Numbered from the stretch's first letter, positions 18,397 to 27,982 are shown. The stretch: 64,000 nt of DNA from Betaproteobacteria bacterium (GCA_016868195.1 VGHQ01000005.1:19428-83427), one strand, 5' to 3'. The notes: generated by a model not told the origin, from the sequence alone. Translations and numbers: made by a program.

Positions 18397-19653
18397 CTAA
18401 TCCATACGCTGAAGCACTGCGGCAAAAAAACCATCTGTTTTTTGATGATGGGGGGTTAATTTTAAAAAATTACCTGTGGAGAGAGGTACTTGATTTTTCA
18501 TTAATATTTCATCAACAGAAATAGATCTAAAATTCTTATTATTTTTTAAGAAATTCTCCACAATAGACTCATTCTCTCTCTTCAAAAGACTACATGTAGA
18601 ATAAATTAACCGACCCTCTTTTTTTACAAGCTTTTTAGCCTCTTCGAGAATAGCTAATTGTTTGATATTAAGCTCATCAAGATCTTGCAGAGAATTTTTC
18701 CATTTTAAATCTGGATTTCTTCTAAAAGTGCCGGTTCCGCTACATGGAACATCAGCTAGCACTCGATCAAACTTACTATTTAATTTTTTTAATTTGGTAT
18801 CTTTTTCATTTTTTATTTTTTGCGCGAATAAGTTAGATAATCCAGATTTTTTTAATCGCTTACCTAAATTAATAATTCTTTTTTCAGAAATATCATAAGC
18901 ATATATACGTCCAGTATTTTTCATAATTGCACCTACTGCTAGACTCTTACCACCTGCACCAGCACAAAAATCTGCAACCATCATTCCTCTTTTTGCATCT
19001 ATAACAAAGCTTAATATTTGACTGCTTTCATCTTGAACCTCAATTTTTCCCTCAATGAACAATGGATTTCGGCTTAATGATGTTCCTCTGGGAATTCTGA
19101 TTCCTGTGGGCGAGTATTTCATGACTTCAATATCATTTACTTCTTTTGTAAGCAATTTAATTAGTTCATCTCTGCTCATTTTTATAGTATTGACTCTTAT
19201 ATCTAGTTTGGCTGGTTCAAGAAAACTTCTGCCCAAAAGAACTGCTTCTTCACTGCCATATTGCTCAACTAATAAATCCCAGAGCCAATCAGGTAAACTT
19301 AATTTTTCTGGCCATGTATATTTTTCTGTATCTCTTGATTTTAATGATTTAGCCCATTCGATTTCTTCTTTACTTAACCCATGCTCTAAGTCACGAATAC
19401 TTCTACCTTCAATTTTTATTAGCCAAGCAATTACGAGTTTTTTGTAGTTAAGATCGTCTTCATTTAGTTTTTTTAAAAATCTGAGTCGTCTAATAATGCT
19501 GTAGATGCATTCAGCAATCTCTCCTCTATCTTTTTGTCCAAGCCCGCTATGTTCTCTATAATATTGACTTAATTTCATATCTGCAGGCCCATGAAAGTCT
19601 AATATTTCTCCTAAAATATTTGCGCAATGTTGTATTAATTTTAGGTTAAGCAT
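18397..19653 (-). CDS. RsmB/NOP-family RNA (cytosine-C5) methyltransferase
   Basis: A SAM-dependent m5C RNA methyltransferase, 418 residues. The SAM site is ADFCAGAGGKSLA. The two catalytic cysteines are in PCSGTGTFRRNP and STCSLLKREN. A short NusB-like helical N-terminus precedes the catalytic core. It is a paralogue of the canonical rsmB at 47.5-48.8 kb, and its rRNA or tRNA target is unknown. It lies three bases downstream of a DUF3108 gene in the purM operon, a linkage I recall from other betaproteobacteria. Confidence 0.85.
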   Translation of the reverse strand: MLNLKLIQHCANILGEILDFHGPADMKLSQYYREHSGLGQKDRGEIAECIYSIIRRLRFLKKLNEDDLNYKKLVIAWLIKIEGRSIRDLEHGLSKEEIEWAKSLKSRDTEKYTWPEKLSLPDWLWDLLVEQYGSEEAVLLGRSFLEPAKLDIRVNTIKMSRDELIKLLTKEVNDIEVMKYSPTGIRIPRGTSLSRNPLFIEGKIEVQDESSQILSFVIDAKRGMMVADFCAGAGGKSLAVGAIMKNTGRIYAYDISEKRIINLGKRLKKSGLSNLFAQKIKNEKDTKLKKLNSKFDRVLADVPCSGTGTFRRNPDLKWKNSLQDLDELNIKQLAILEEAKKLVKKEGRLIYSTCSLLKRENESIVENFLKNNKNFRSISVDEILMKNQVPLSTGNFLKLTPHHQKTDGFFAAVLQRMD

Positions 19654-19655
19654 AT

Positions 19656-20654
19656 TTAAGGCCCAAAACTCTCGATTTCAATTTTTTTTGTAGACTGATC
19701 TAAAATGCTTCCATCTTTTTCTGTCTTCCTTATTTTGATAGGAAGGTATTTATAGTCTTTTGCAAGCCACAAATCTATTCTTTCTTCATTGTTGTAATTA
19801 AATTTTGCTATATGTAATGTTAGAATCTTATCTACATCAGTTTCAATGACTTCCTCCCCAATATAAGAATAATCGTATGGTTTATAATTTTTCCCATTTG
19901 TAATGTAGATTTTCATTTTTGTTAGAGGAGGTTCAAACATAAATTGATACATGAAACTTAACATATCTTGAGAGCCCTCCAACATATCAAATTCATTTAT
20001 TTTTCCATTTGTTGTGGTAATTATTTTTTTAGCATCCCAATCAAAAACTGCAAAATTATCAATTTTGCTGCCAAATTGATAATGATAATTTTTTGGCTTC
20101 AGGCCCTCGGGGGTTAGAATACCATCGCTTGTTTGCTGTAATTTATTCCAATAAAAAAGAGACACAAAACCTTTTGCTTCAACTTCATTTTTGATACTGT
20201 ATTGATTATTCTCTTCTAAGAAATACGTAGTTCTTGCAGCACCAACAGGCGATCCATCCACGCTTCTTCTTACATCATAATCAATGACTACTTTTTTATA
20301 CTGAATTTCTTTTTTTTCAACAGATTGAGCAGTTTCATTTAATTCATTATTTTGAATCTCTTGATTCAAATTTTTCGACGGACTGTCTTTTTTTTCATTT
20401 GAATTATTATCTATCTGCTTATTTTTTTTAGGTATAAATGATTTTTTCTTTGTTAATTCTTCTTCTTTTTTTAAAGGTGTTTCAAGGTGGCTCTCAATAA
20501 CAATATTAGAATTATCGAAATTTTTTAAAAAAAATGGGTTGTATAAATCAATACCTCCCAATAAAAAGAGATGGACTAAAATTGAGACAAAGATGGCCAA
20601 CAAAAATTTTACATGATTACTTTTCAGTATTATTTTTATAAGATCAAAGTTCAT
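19656..20654 (-). CDS. DUF3108-domain protein with N-terminal membrane anchor
   Basis: A 332-residue protein with one membrane helix (about residues 15-35), a Lys/Glu/Asn-rich linker (about 60-115) reminiscent of TonB-type periplasm-spanning linkers, and a C-terminal DUF3108 domain (about 120-330). Family features include LTPEGLKPKNYHYQFG, DWDAKKI and DMLSFMYQFMF. No function is established for the family. It overlaps the previous gene, also DUF3108, by 11 bases, so the two are probably made and act together. The anchored form suggests a periplasmic role at the inner membrane. Confidence 0.8.
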   Translation of the reverse strand: MNFDLIKIILKSNHVKFLLAIFVSILVHLFLLGGIDLYNPFFLKNFDNSNIVIESHLETPLKKEEELTKKKSFIPKKNKQIDNNSNEKKDSPSKNLNQEIQNNELNETAQSVEKKEIQYKKVVIDYDVRRSVDGSPVGAARTTYFLEENNQYSIKNEVEAKGFVSLFYWNKLQQTSDGILTPEGLKPKNYHYQFGSKIDNFAVFDWDAKKIITTTNGKINEFDMLEGSQDMLSFMYQFMFEPPLTKMKIYITNGKNYKPYDYSYIGEEVIETDVDKILTLHIAKFNYNNEERIDLWLAKDYKYLPIKIRKTEKDGSILDQSTKKIEIESFGP

Positions 20655-21372
20655 TGAGATCTATATTCGCCCGCACCAAATTTTGTTCTAATGTTGCACC
20701 ATTTTTTTCTTGATAACGAATGCGAATTGGTAATTTATAGGATTTATTATTAAGCCATATTTCAGTTTCAGGCTTTCCATCCTTTTCAGCAATACTTTGC
20801 ATGAAGATGGTCTCAAAATTTATATCTCCTAATGAAAGCATTACTTTCTTATCTACGATCTTAAACTGATATTTTTTATATTTTTTCCCTGTTGCTGTTG
20901 GGAACTCTATTATTGAAGTATCGTAATTTTCAAAATTTAATTGATATAAGTAGCTAATTAAATCTTGTGTTTTATTTTCTATATTTTCTTTCGTTTCTGA
21001 ACCTTTATAACGAGTAATTAGTATTTGGTTTTCCCAATCAAAATCTACAATTGCATCTTTACTTTGATTATTTCCTTGATGAACTTCAAGGTGTTTTGGT
21101 TTCAAACCTTCTGGTGAAATATTTCCTTCACTTATCACTATACGATCTCCAAATAAAGCATAGAGACCAATTCCTTTTGTCATACTCTCAATATAATATT
21201 TTCCTGTCTCGCCAGATATAAATTTTTCATTGACAGTGCCTAGCAATTCTCCATTTTGAGTTAGCTCATATTTCAACTCTAAAATATTTGGCAGCTCTTT
21301 TGAAAAAACTAATGTATTAAATATGAATAAAAAAAATGCTAGCCACATTTTAAATGGCACTAATTTTTTCAT
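20644..21372 (-). CDS. DUF3108-domain periplasmic protein
   Basis: A 242-residue secreted protein. The signal peptide (MKKLVPFKMWLAFFLFIFNT) is followed by a single DUF3108 domain with ISPEGLKPKHLEVHQG, DWENQ and DLISYLYQLNF, the same landmarks as in its neighbour. Family members are predicted all-beta periplasmic or outer-membrane-associated proteins of unknown role. It starts seven bases after purM and overlaps the anchored paralogue, forming a purM-DUF3108-DUF3108 unit. Confidence 0.82.
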   Translation of the reverse strand: MKKLVPFKMWLAFFLFIFNTLVFSKELPNILELKYELTQNGELLGTVNEKFISGETGKYYIESMTKGIGLYALFGDRIVISEGNISPEGLKPKHLEVHQGNNQSKDAIVDFDWENQILITRYKGSETKENIENKTQDLISYLYQLNFENYDTSIIEFPTATGKKYKKYQFKIVDKKVMLSLGDINFETIFMQSIAEKDGKPETEIWLNNKSYKLPIRIRYQEKNGATLEQNLVRANIDLNEL

Positions 21373-21379
21373 TTTTTTA

Positions 21380-22435
21380 TTAAATCACCATAGTAGGATG
21401 CTCATTAGCATGGCGTTCTCTAATGATGCCAATTTCATAAACTGTCTCATTGGATTCTTGCAAGATTTGCTTTGCTTTGGCAACATCATTTTTATCAATG
21501 ACTATAGCCATACCTATTCCACAATTAAATGTTCGGTAAAGCTCTATATTTGAAATATTTCCTTTATCTTGTAACCATTGAAAAAGTTTTGGTAATGGCC
21601 AGCTTGATGATTGAATTTCTGCCATTAAATCTTCGCCTAAAATACGTGGGATATTTTCAGTAATACCACCCCCCGTAATATGAGCCATGCCTTTAATTTG
21701 AATTGCCTCTTTGAGCCTAAGGACAGACTTTACATAGAGCTTGGTAGGCTCCATTACAACATCTCTTAATGTCCTTCCATCAAAAGAACCTGAGAAATTA
21801 GCCTTTTCATTACTGATGATTTTTCTAATTAAAGAATATCCGTTTGAATGCGCTCCGCTAGATGCAAGGCCAATGACTACATCACCGGATTGAATTTTTT
21901 TACCATTAATAATTTCACTTTTTTCTACCACGCCTACTGCGAATCCAGCTAAATCGTATTCACCTTCAGGGTACATACCAGGCATTTCTGCTGTTTCCCC
22001 CCCTACAAGAGCACAACCAGACTGTGCACAACCTTCCGCAATACCTTTAATAACCTGGGATGTTGTTTCTACATCAAGCTTTCCACATGCAAAATAGTCA
22101 AGAAAGAATAAAGGTTCAGCACCTTGCACTAATATATCGTTAACACTCATAGCAACCAAATCAATTCCAACAGTATCGTGTTTATTTAATTCAAATGCTA
22201 ATTTAAGTTTTGTACCTACTCCGTCAGTGCCTGAAACCAGAACAGGTTCTTTGTATTTTTTAGGAACTTCAAATAATGAACCAAAACCGCCTATACCTCC
22301 TAAAACCTCGGCTCGCATAGTTTTTTTTGCAAAAGGCTTAATTCTTTCAACTAGTCGATCGCCCGCCTCAATATCCACCCCTGCATCTCGATAAGTGATC
22401 GATTGGGTATCTTTTTTTGTGTCATCTTTACTCAA
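21380..22435 (-). CDS. purM: Phosphoribosylformylglycinamidine cyclo-ligase
   Basis: AIR synthetase, the fifth step of purine biosynthesis, 351 residues. Recognised by [15 protein letters not shown], the [19 protein letters not shown] block, [11 protein letters not shown] and [13 protein letters not shown]. It leads a minus-strand operon and is divergent from hda. In many proteobacteria purN follows purM; here DUF3108 genes follow directly and purN is not in the window. Confidence 0.96.
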   Translation of the reverse strand: MSKDDTKKDTQSITYRDAGVDIEAGDRLVERIKPFAKKTMRAEVLGGIGGFGSLFEVPKKYKEPVLVSGTDGVGTKLKLAFELNKHDTVGIDLVAMSVNDILVQGAEPLFFLDYFACGKLDVETTSQVIKGIAEGCAQSGCALVGGETAEMPGMYPEGEYDLAGFAVGVVEKSEIINGKKIQSGDVVIGLASSGAHSNGYSLIRKIISNEKANFSGSFDGRTLRDVVMEPTKLYVKSVLRLKEAIQIKGMAHITGGGITENIPRILGEDLMAEIQSSSWPLPKLFQWLQDKGNISNIELYRTFNCGIGMAIVIDKNDVAKAKQILQESNETVYEIGIIRERHANEHPTMVI

Positions 22436-22510
22436 AAGATTAACTCTCTTTCATTAAACATCTGGGTTAGTCGTTATAATTGAAATTTTAACCGAAATAT
22501 ATTTTAAAGA

Positions 22511-22519
22511 TGTGCATAA
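22511..22519 (-). promoter_or_regulatory. DnaA box in the purM-hda intergenic region
   Basis: The minus strand reads TTATGCACA, a full match to TTWTNCACA, 38 bases before the hda ATG and 76 bases before purM. It is a single box, so chance is possible, but the location ahead of the gene for a DnaA regulator is suggestive. Confidence 0.45.
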
Positions 22520-22556
22520 TTAAGGCTATCTTTATCTAAATAAACTTCCCATTGAT

Positions 22557-23159
22557 ATGAAACAAATGCTATTAGCTCTATCTCCAAAGCCAAGACAATC
22601 TTTTGAAAATTTTGTAGTTGGTCAAAATATCGAAGTAGTTCATACCTTAAAGCAAATCATCTCTCATCAATTACCCATTCAATTTTTATATTTATGGGGT
22701 AATGAAGGTTCAGGAAAATCTCATTTGGCTTACATTGCATCAGATCATGGATTTGTCATTCATGATGATGTTCATTTGCTTGGTGAGGCAGGTCAAATCG
22801 AATTGTTTAATACTTACAATCGATGCAAAGATTCCAAACAAAATATGTTGGTGACAGGACTCCACTCTCCCCTCCAAATGAAATTAAGAGAAGATTTAGC
22901 AACAAGACTGGCCTGGGGCGTTACTTACGAAGTGATAGGTCTATCCGATGAAGAAAAAAAACTGGCCCTGTTAAATCATGCGGATGAAAGAGGTATGAAA
23001 CTGGGTATGGATATTATTGATTATTGCCTAAAATATCTAAAACGAGATATGCCAAATTTATTTTCTATATTAGAGGCTTTGGATCAATGGTCTTTAACTT
23101 ATAAAAGACCGATCACATTGCCATTACTTAAAAAAATTATAGAAGCTAATAAAATTTAG
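22557..23159 (+). CDS. hda: DnaA regulatory inactivator Hda
   Basis: AAA+ protein of 200 residues, homologous to the ATPase domain of DnaA, that works with the sliding clamp to trigger hydrolysis of DnaA-bound ATP after replication starts. The N-terminal QMLLAL is a plausible beta-clamp-binding motif. The Walker A site is WGNEGSGKSHL; the Walker B equivalent is shortened (VIHDDVHLL). The length and absence of a DnaA DNA-binding domain set it apart from DnaA. It is divergent from purM, with a DnaA box upstream. No clear Shine-Dalgarno sequence. Confidence 0.88.
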   Translation: MKQMLLALSPKPRQSFENFVVGQNIEVVHTLKQIISHQLPIQFLYLWGNEGSGKSHLAYIASDHGFVIHDDVHLLGEAGQIELFNTYNRCKDSKQNMLVTGLHSPLQMKLREDLATRLAWGVTYEVIGLSDEEKKLALLNHADERGMKLGMDIIDYCLKYLKRDMPNLFSILEALDQWSLTYKRPITLPLLKKIIEANKI

Positions 23160-23160
23160 C

Positions 23161-24714
23161 TTATTGACGAATAAGGTAATCAAAGGCACCAAGAGAAGCT
23201 TTGGTCCCCTCTCCCATCGCAATGATAATCTGCTTATAAGGTACGGTTGTTACATCGCCTGCAGCAAACAAACCTGGTAATGAAGACTGGTTGTGAGTAT
23301 CAATAACAATTTCACCAAACTTTGAAAGTTCTACAGTGTTTTTAACAAAGTCTGTATTTGGTAATAATCCAATCTGAATAAAAATACCCTCAAGCTCGAT
23401 AGTTTTCTTCTCATTTGATATTCGATCTATATAAACCATGCCGCTCACCTTATCTTTACCGATCACTTCGGTAGTTTGCGCATTTAATATGACATCTACA
23501 TTCGATAAACTATAAAGTCTTTTCTTTAGGATATCATCAGCTTTGAGTTCCGATGCAAACTCGAAAAGAGTGACATGTCCAACAATATTCGCAAGATCAA
23601 TTGCTGCCTCAACACCTGAGTTTCCACCTCCAATCACTGCAACATGTTTTCCTTTGAACAAAGGACCATCACAGTGAGGACAATATGCCACACCCTTACC
23701 TTTAAATTCTTTTTCGCCAGGAACGTTTAATTCTTTCCATCTTGCTCCGGTTGCAACAATCACTGATTTACTTTTAAGTCTCCCGCCATTTTCAAGTTCT
23801 ATTTCAAATAATGAATCCAAAACATTTTTTTGAATACTTTTTGCACTTTGCAAATTCATAGTATCAACTTCATATTCTTTTACATGCTCTTCAAGGGCTG
23901 CAACTAATTTTGGGCCTTCAGTCGCTTTTACAGAAATAAAATTTTCTATGCCTAAGGTGTCCATCACTTGTCCACCGAAACGCTCAGAAACAATACCCGT
24001 ACGAATACCTTTTCGTGCGCTGTAAATTGCAGCCGATGCGCCTGCTGGGCCTCCCCCAATAATTAATACATCATAAGCTTCTTTTTGAGATAATTTTTCA
24101 GCTTCTTTTAAGCTTGCGCTTGAATCAATCTTATTTACAATCTCCTCAAGCTCCATTCTTCCCTGGCCGAAAGTTTTTCCATTAAGGAAAATAGTTGGCA
24201 CAGCCATAATCTGTTTATCTTCAACTTCTTTTTGGAATAATGCGCCATCAATCATCACATGAGAAATATTTGGATTAATGATAGACATTGCATTTAATGC
24301 TTGAACAACATCAGGACAATTATGGCAACTTAATGAAATATAGGTTTCAAAATGAAACTTGCCTTCAATATTTTTAATTTGTTCTATTTTTTCAGCTTCT
24401 ATTTTTAGAGGGTAGCCACTAGCTTGAAGAAGCGCTAAAACAAAAGATGTAAATTCATGCCCTGATGGAATACCTGCGAAAGTGATACCTGTAACTTCTT
24501 TTTCTCTATTTACTTCAAACGAGGGAATTCTTTTAGAGGTATCTATTTCTTTACTTAAATTAATTTTTTCCGACAAAGACCCAACTTCTTCTAACATCTC
24601 TATCATTTCTTTAGATGCTGGATTTTCGTCGACATAAGCCACAAGCTTGATTGGATCAACAAGCCTGGTCATATATTCTTGAAGTTGATTTTTGATTGCT
24701 GAGTCTAGAGCCAT
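23161..24714 (-). CDS. ahpF: Alkyl hydroperoxide reductase subunit F
   Basis: FAD/NADH flavoprotein of 517 residues that re-reduces AhpC. The N-terminal glutaredoxin-like domain has the CHNC redox pair (C130, C133). The FAD site [10 protein letters not shown] begins near residue 219. The thioredoxin-reductase-like CPHC pair lies near residue 345, with the NADH site [10 protein letters not shown] after it. It sits 72 bases downstream of ahpC; a strong hairpin between the two probably sets their ratio. Confidence 0.96.
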   Translation of the reverse strand: MALDSAIKNQLQEYMTRLVDPIKLVAYVDENPASKEMIEMLEEVGSLSEKINLSKEIDTSKRIPSFEVNREKEVTGITFAGIPSGHEFTSFVLALLQASGYPLKIEAEKIEQIKNIEGKFHFETYISLSCHNCPDVVQALNAMSIINPNISHVMIDGALFQKEVEDKQIMAVPTIFLNGKTFGQGRMELEEIVNKIDSSASLKEAEKLSQKEAYDVLIIGGGPAGASAAIYSARKGIRTGIVSERFGGQVMDTLGIENFISVKATEGPKLVAALEEHVKEYEVDTMNLQSAKSIQKNVLDSLFEIELENGGRLKSKSVIVATGARWKELNVPGEKEFKGKGVAYCPHCDGPLFKGKHVAVIGGGNSGVEAAIDLANIVGHVTLFEFASELKADDILKKRLYSLSNVDVILNAQTTEVIGKDKVSGMVYIDRISNEKKTIELEGIFIQIGLLPNTDFVKNTVELSKFGEIVIDTHNQSSLPGLFAAGDVTTVPYKQIIIAMGEGTKASLGAFDYLIRQ

Positions 24715-24749
24715 TATATTTCCTGAAATATTTGTCTAAATAAGAAATG

Positions 24750-24772
24750 CCCAGGCCAATATACGGCCTGGG
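24750..24772 (-). terminator. Intercistronic hairpin between ahpC and ahpF
   Basis: A perfect 8-bp GC-rich stem, CCCAGGCC / GGCCTGGG, with a 7-base loop, 14 bases after the ahpC stop. On the minus strand it is followed by CATTTCTTATTT, a weak T tract, so it may be a leaky terminator or an mRNA-stabilising end that raises AhpC over AhpF. Confidence 0.6.
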
Positions 24773-24786
24773 ATTTATTTTTCTAT

Positions 24787-25353
24787 TTAGATCTTACCTA
24801 CAAGGTCTAATGATGGAGCAATTGTTTTAGCTCCTTCTTGCCATTTTGCTGGACATACTTGACCTGGATTGTTAGCTACATATTGTGCAGCTTTTAATTT
24901 ACGCAATGTTTCTTTAACGTCACGCGCAATTGCATTGTCATGCACTTCCATTGTTTTAATTTCACCTTTTGGATTAATGATGAAAGTACCACGCAATGCC
25001 AAGCCTTCTTCTTCGATATGTACTTCAAATGCACGTGTTAGTTGATGCGTAGGATCTCCAATTAATGGAAATTTTGCCTTACCAACAGCAGGTGAAGTCT
25101 CATGCCAAACTTTATGTGAAAAATGTGTATCAGTTGTCACAATGTATACTTCTGCGCCTACTTTTTGAAATTCTGCATAATGATCAGCTGCATCTTCAAC
25201 TTCTGTTGGACAGTTAAATGTAAATGCGGCTGGCATAAAAATAAGAACTGACCATTTTCCTTTTAGATTTGCTTCTGTCACGTCAACAAACTTGCCATTG
25301 TGAAATGCTGTTGCTTTAAACGGTTTTACTTCAGTATTAACTAATGCAGACAT
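24787..25353 (-). CDS. ahpC: Alkyl hydroperoxide reductase subunit C (peroxiredoxin)
   Basis: Typical 2-Cys peroxiredoxin of 188 residues that reduces H2O2, organic peroxides and peroxynitrite. The peroxidatic cysteine is C48 in FTFNCPTE and the resolving cysteine C167 in GQVCPAKW. A strong AAGGAG lies just ahead of the ATG, in keeping with an abundant protein. It is the first gene of ahpCF; a candidate promoter is seen at 25389-25417. Confidence 0.97.
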   Translation of the reverse strand: MSALVNTEVKPFKATAFHNGKFVDVTEANLKGKWSVLIFMPAAFTFNCPTEVEDAADHYAEFQKVGAEVYIVTTDTHFSHKVWHETSPAVGKAKFPLIGDPTHQLTRAFEVHIEEEGLALRGTFIINPKGEIKTMEVHDNAIARDVKETLRKLKAAQYVANNPGQVCPAKWQEGAKTIAPSLDLVGKI

Positions 25354-25388
25354 CGTTTTCTCCTTCTTTGGTTGGTTAAAAAAAGGAG

Positions 25389-25417
25389 ATTATAGGTAAA
25401 TCACGTTGATATGTATA
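25389..25417 (-). promoter_or_regulatory. Candidate sigma-70 promoter of ahpCF
   Basis: On the minus strand TATACA (25417-25412) and a perfect TATAAT (25394-25389) are spaced by 17 bases, about 36 bases before the ahpC ATG. The -35 match is 4 of 6, as expected for an activator-dependent promoter. The AT-rich upstream region has partial dyads but no convincing OxyR site. Confidence 0.5.
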
Positions 25418-25494
25418 ATTAATTGTTATTATATATATGATTTATATTATTTATCATATAATGTAACAAAATTAAATTGATAAAAAATAATGTC

Positions 25495-26931
25495 TTATTT
25501 TTTATCTTTGATGTCTTCCAGACTATTTTCAAAAATCAATTGTTTCAAACGAGACTCTACAATTGATTTTTGATAAAAGTTGCCATCTTTAGATTTTGCA
25601 GCAAATTCCATTTGCTCTATTGCTCTGGGCAAATTAAATTTACGGTAATAAGCTTCGGATTGCGCTTGGTATTGAAGTAATTCTTTGCCTTCTTTTGAAT
25701 AGGCCTTAGAGAGCAATTCAAAGAAATAACTATCATCTGGATAAATATTTAACTTATCATTAATTAATTTTATAGTTTTTTCTGGCTCATTTATCATTAA
25801 ATAAAGCTCTGCTAATCCGTAAATTAAGGCTCGATGATTAGGGTATAAATTTAAAGCTTTTAAATATAGGTTTAATGCTTGGGCTGGATGATTAGTTGCG
25901 ACCTCTAATTTACATGTGAGTGTTTCAATAAGCACATCCCTTTTAGCATTTATTTTTAACCACTCAACCTCTTGTCTGGCTTTAATAAAATCATTTTTTC
26001 TCATGTATGCTGTTGCTAGACCATATCGTTCAGCAGCTTCGTTCATAAAGCGCTTATCTTTAATGCTTCCTTCAAACTCATCAACTGCAGATTGTGGTGT
26101 ACCATTTGCGGCTCTCAATTTTGATTTGATGTATACAAAATCTGGATTATCCTGTATTTGTCTATAACGAGTCTCTTTAACTCTGTTTGACATATCACTT
26201 ATACGTTCAGTTGTAATTGGGTGTGTTCTTAAGAAGCTGGGCGCAGCACCTTCTGAAAAACGTGACCCCTTTTGAAGCGTCGCGAAGAACGAAACCATTG
26301 CGCGACCATCAAAACCTGCGTCCGTTAAAATTTGGAACCCCACACGATCTGCTTCTTTTTCATGATCTCTTGTGTAGTCTAATTGTTTTTGAACGCCCAT
26401 CGCTGAGGCTGCAGTCATAGTTCCAGCTGATAATTGTGGATTTGCTCTTGCCACAAGAAGTGCTAAAGCAATGCCTAGTATACTTTTAATCGAGTCGTTT
26501 TTCTGCTGTGCAATCATTCTTGGCAAATGCCTTTGTGTTACGTGGGCAATTTCATGGCCCAATACGCTAGCAACCTCTGATTCACTATTTGCGGCTAAGA
26601 TTAAACCTGTGTGAACGCCAATTACACCCCCAAGCATCGCAAAAGCATTAATAGAAGATTCATTCACTACAAAAAAATTAAACTGTTGTGTTTTATTGGG
26701 GCTATATGCCACTAATCTATTTCCCAAATTTTTAAGATAATCAATTACTTCAATATCCTGAACAATTTCAGGACTAACTGCGACTTCTCTTAAAATAGCT
26801 TTAGCAATAGCTTGCTCTTCTTTGGCAGAAATAATGAGTTGCGAAGAATCACCTAAATCGGGTAATTCGTTGGCAAAAACAGATAGACAACAAAAAAAAC
26901 TCGTTAATAATGTAATTTTAAATTTCATCAT
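25495..26931 (-). CDS. M48-family periplasmic metalloprotease (BepA/YfgC-like) with TPR domain
   Basis: Secreted zinc protease/chaperone for outer-membrane protein and LptD quality control. The signal peptide ends near VFANE. The zinc motif HEIAH is in LGHEIAHVTQRH, with the third ligand in the DHEKEADRVG segment. The second half is TPR repeats (for example ALNLYLKALNLYPNHRALIYGLAELY). I start at 26931 (MMKFKITLL), which gives a clean signal peptide; the in-frame ATG at 26958 would add nine residues. The Lpt system elsewhere in the window fits an envelope role. Confidence 0.88.
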   Translation of the reverse strand: MMKFKITLLTSFFCCLSVFANELPDLGDSSQLIISAKEEQAIAKAILREVAVSPEIVQDIEVIDYLKNLGNRLVAYSPNKTQQFNFFVVNESSINAFAMLGGVIGVHTGLILAANSESEVASVLGHEIAHVTQRHLPRMIAQQKNDSIKSILGIALALLVARANPQLSAGTMTAASAMGVQKQLDYTRDHEKEADRVGFQILTDAGFDGRAMVSFFATLQKGSRFSEGAAPSFLRTHPITTERISDMSNRVKETRYRQIQDNPDFVYIKSKLRAANGTPQSAVDEFEGSIKDKRFMNEAAERYGLATAYMRKNDFIKARQEVEWLKINAKRDVLIETLTCKLEVATNHPAQALNLYLKALNLYPNHRALIYGLAELYLMINEPEKTIKLINDKLNIYPDDSYFFELLSKAYSKEGKELLQYQAQSEAYYRKFNLPRAIEQMEFAAKSKDGNFYQKSIVESRLKQLIFENSLEDIKDKK

Positions 26932-26997
26932 TGGTATGATACCTAGATTAATAATCACTTAATACCGAAGTTTGCGAATATAAGCTAATTAAATTTT

Positions 26998-27510
26998 ATG
27001 AAAAAACTTACTCACATTAATCAAAAAGGTGATGCACAACTTGTAGATATTTCCGATAAAGCTGTTACACAGAGAAAAGCAATTGCAGAGGGATCAATAC
27101 AATTAAACAAACAAACTTTAAAATTAATTCAAGATAATTTAATTAAAAAAGGTGATGTTCTTAATACCGCAAGAATTGCCGGCATTCAGGCGGCAAAAAA
27201 AACTTGGGAGCTCATTCCGCTTTGTCACACAATTAATTTATCTAAAATCGATATTAACTTTAGTATTGATAAAAAAAATAATGTCATTACATGTCAATCA
27301 TCATGTGAATGTTTAGCACAAACTGGTCTTGAGATGGAAGCTCTCTCAGCCGTCAGCATTGCCCTCCTCACTATTTATGACATGGTGAAAGCAGTAGACC
27401 GTACGATGGTCATCTCAAATATCCACTTAGTGGAAAAGTCTGGAGGACGCTCAGGGCTCTATAAACGAGGTGAGAGACTCAATAAAACAAGGTCCAAAGA
27501 ATTAAAATAA
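26998..27510 (+). CDS. moaC: Cyclic pyranopterin monophosphate synthase MoaC
   Basis: Second enzyme in molybdenum cofactor synthesis, 170 residues. It has the family landmarks ARIAGIQAAKKT, LIPLCHTINL, ECLAQTGLEMEALSAVSIALLTIYDM and the catalytic-region KAVDR, ending with SGGRSG. It stands alone, divergent from the M48 protease gene, with no other moa genes nearby. No clear Shine-Dalgarno sequence. Confidence 0.95.
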   Translation: MKKLTHINQKGDAQLVDISDKAVTQRKAIAEGSIQLNKQTLKLIQDNLIKKGDVLNTARIAGIQAAKKTWELIPLCHTINLSKIDINFSIDKKNNVITCQSSCECLAQTGLEMEALSAVSIALLTIYDMVKAVDRTMVISNIHLVEKSGGRSGLYKRGERLNKTRSKELK

Positions 27511-27550
27511 AAGATTGTTTGTCCAATCCTATTCCATACAAAGAAATATT

Positions 27551-27949
27551 TTAATCATCCTCAGTGTAAGGAAAACGAACATGACCATACCGCACTATTA
27601 GGATAGCTACAGCAATAAGTAATACTGAACCTGAAATAGCAAACATCTTGAATGCATCAATTTGTGCAATATCTAATACAAGAAAACGAGCTAGTGCAAT
27701 TATTCCGATGTACAAAGGATAGCGCACAGGTAGATTTCCTGAACCCAAATAATGATTTAACATCGACATCACTTCTAAGTACAAGAAAAGCATTAATAAA
27801 TCACCAACCGCTATTGTGCGGGCTTGCCAAATATGCTCGATCTCTTGAAAGACTCCAAAAATAGTTCCTACAGCAATCACAATTAAAACAGCTTGCCCTA
27901 CTAATGAAAGGCTTCGCTGAGCAAACTTGCTAAATTTATTAGGTTTCAT
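27551..27949 (-). CDS. PsiE-family membrane protein
   Basis: A 132-residue protein with four hydrophobic helices, similar to the phosphate-starvation-inducible PsiE family. Landmarks are LMLFLYLEVMSMLNHY in the second helix and the PVRYPLYIGIIALARFLVLD stretch. The biochemical role of PsiE is not known. It is last in the kef-thiO-SOUL-psiE run. The 33-base gap upstream shows no PHO box, so phosphate control is not supported here. Confidence 0.78.
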   Translation of the reverse strand: MKPNKFSKFAQRSLSLVGQAVLIVIAVGTIFGVFQEIEHIWQARTIAVGDLLMLFLYLEVMSMLNHYLGSGNLPVRYPLYIGIIALARFLVLDIAQIDAFKMFAISGSVLLIAVAILIVRYGHVRFPYTEDD

Positions 27950-27982
27950 AATTTTTATTCTTAATTTTAAATCTTTTAAATT

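Noticed and set aside
19055..19447. 130-codon plus-strand ORF antisense to the RsmB-like gene
   Set aside because: Shadow frame; the opposite strand has catalytic motifs.
25395..25494. OxyR operator upstream of ahpC
   Set aside because: Partial AT-rich dyads are present, but none fits the spaced ATAG/CTAT pattern well enough to claim.
27950..27982. PHO box before the psiE-like gene
   Set aside because: The short gap is a run of A/T with no match to the PhoB site; the gene looks co-transcribed with the SOUL gene.
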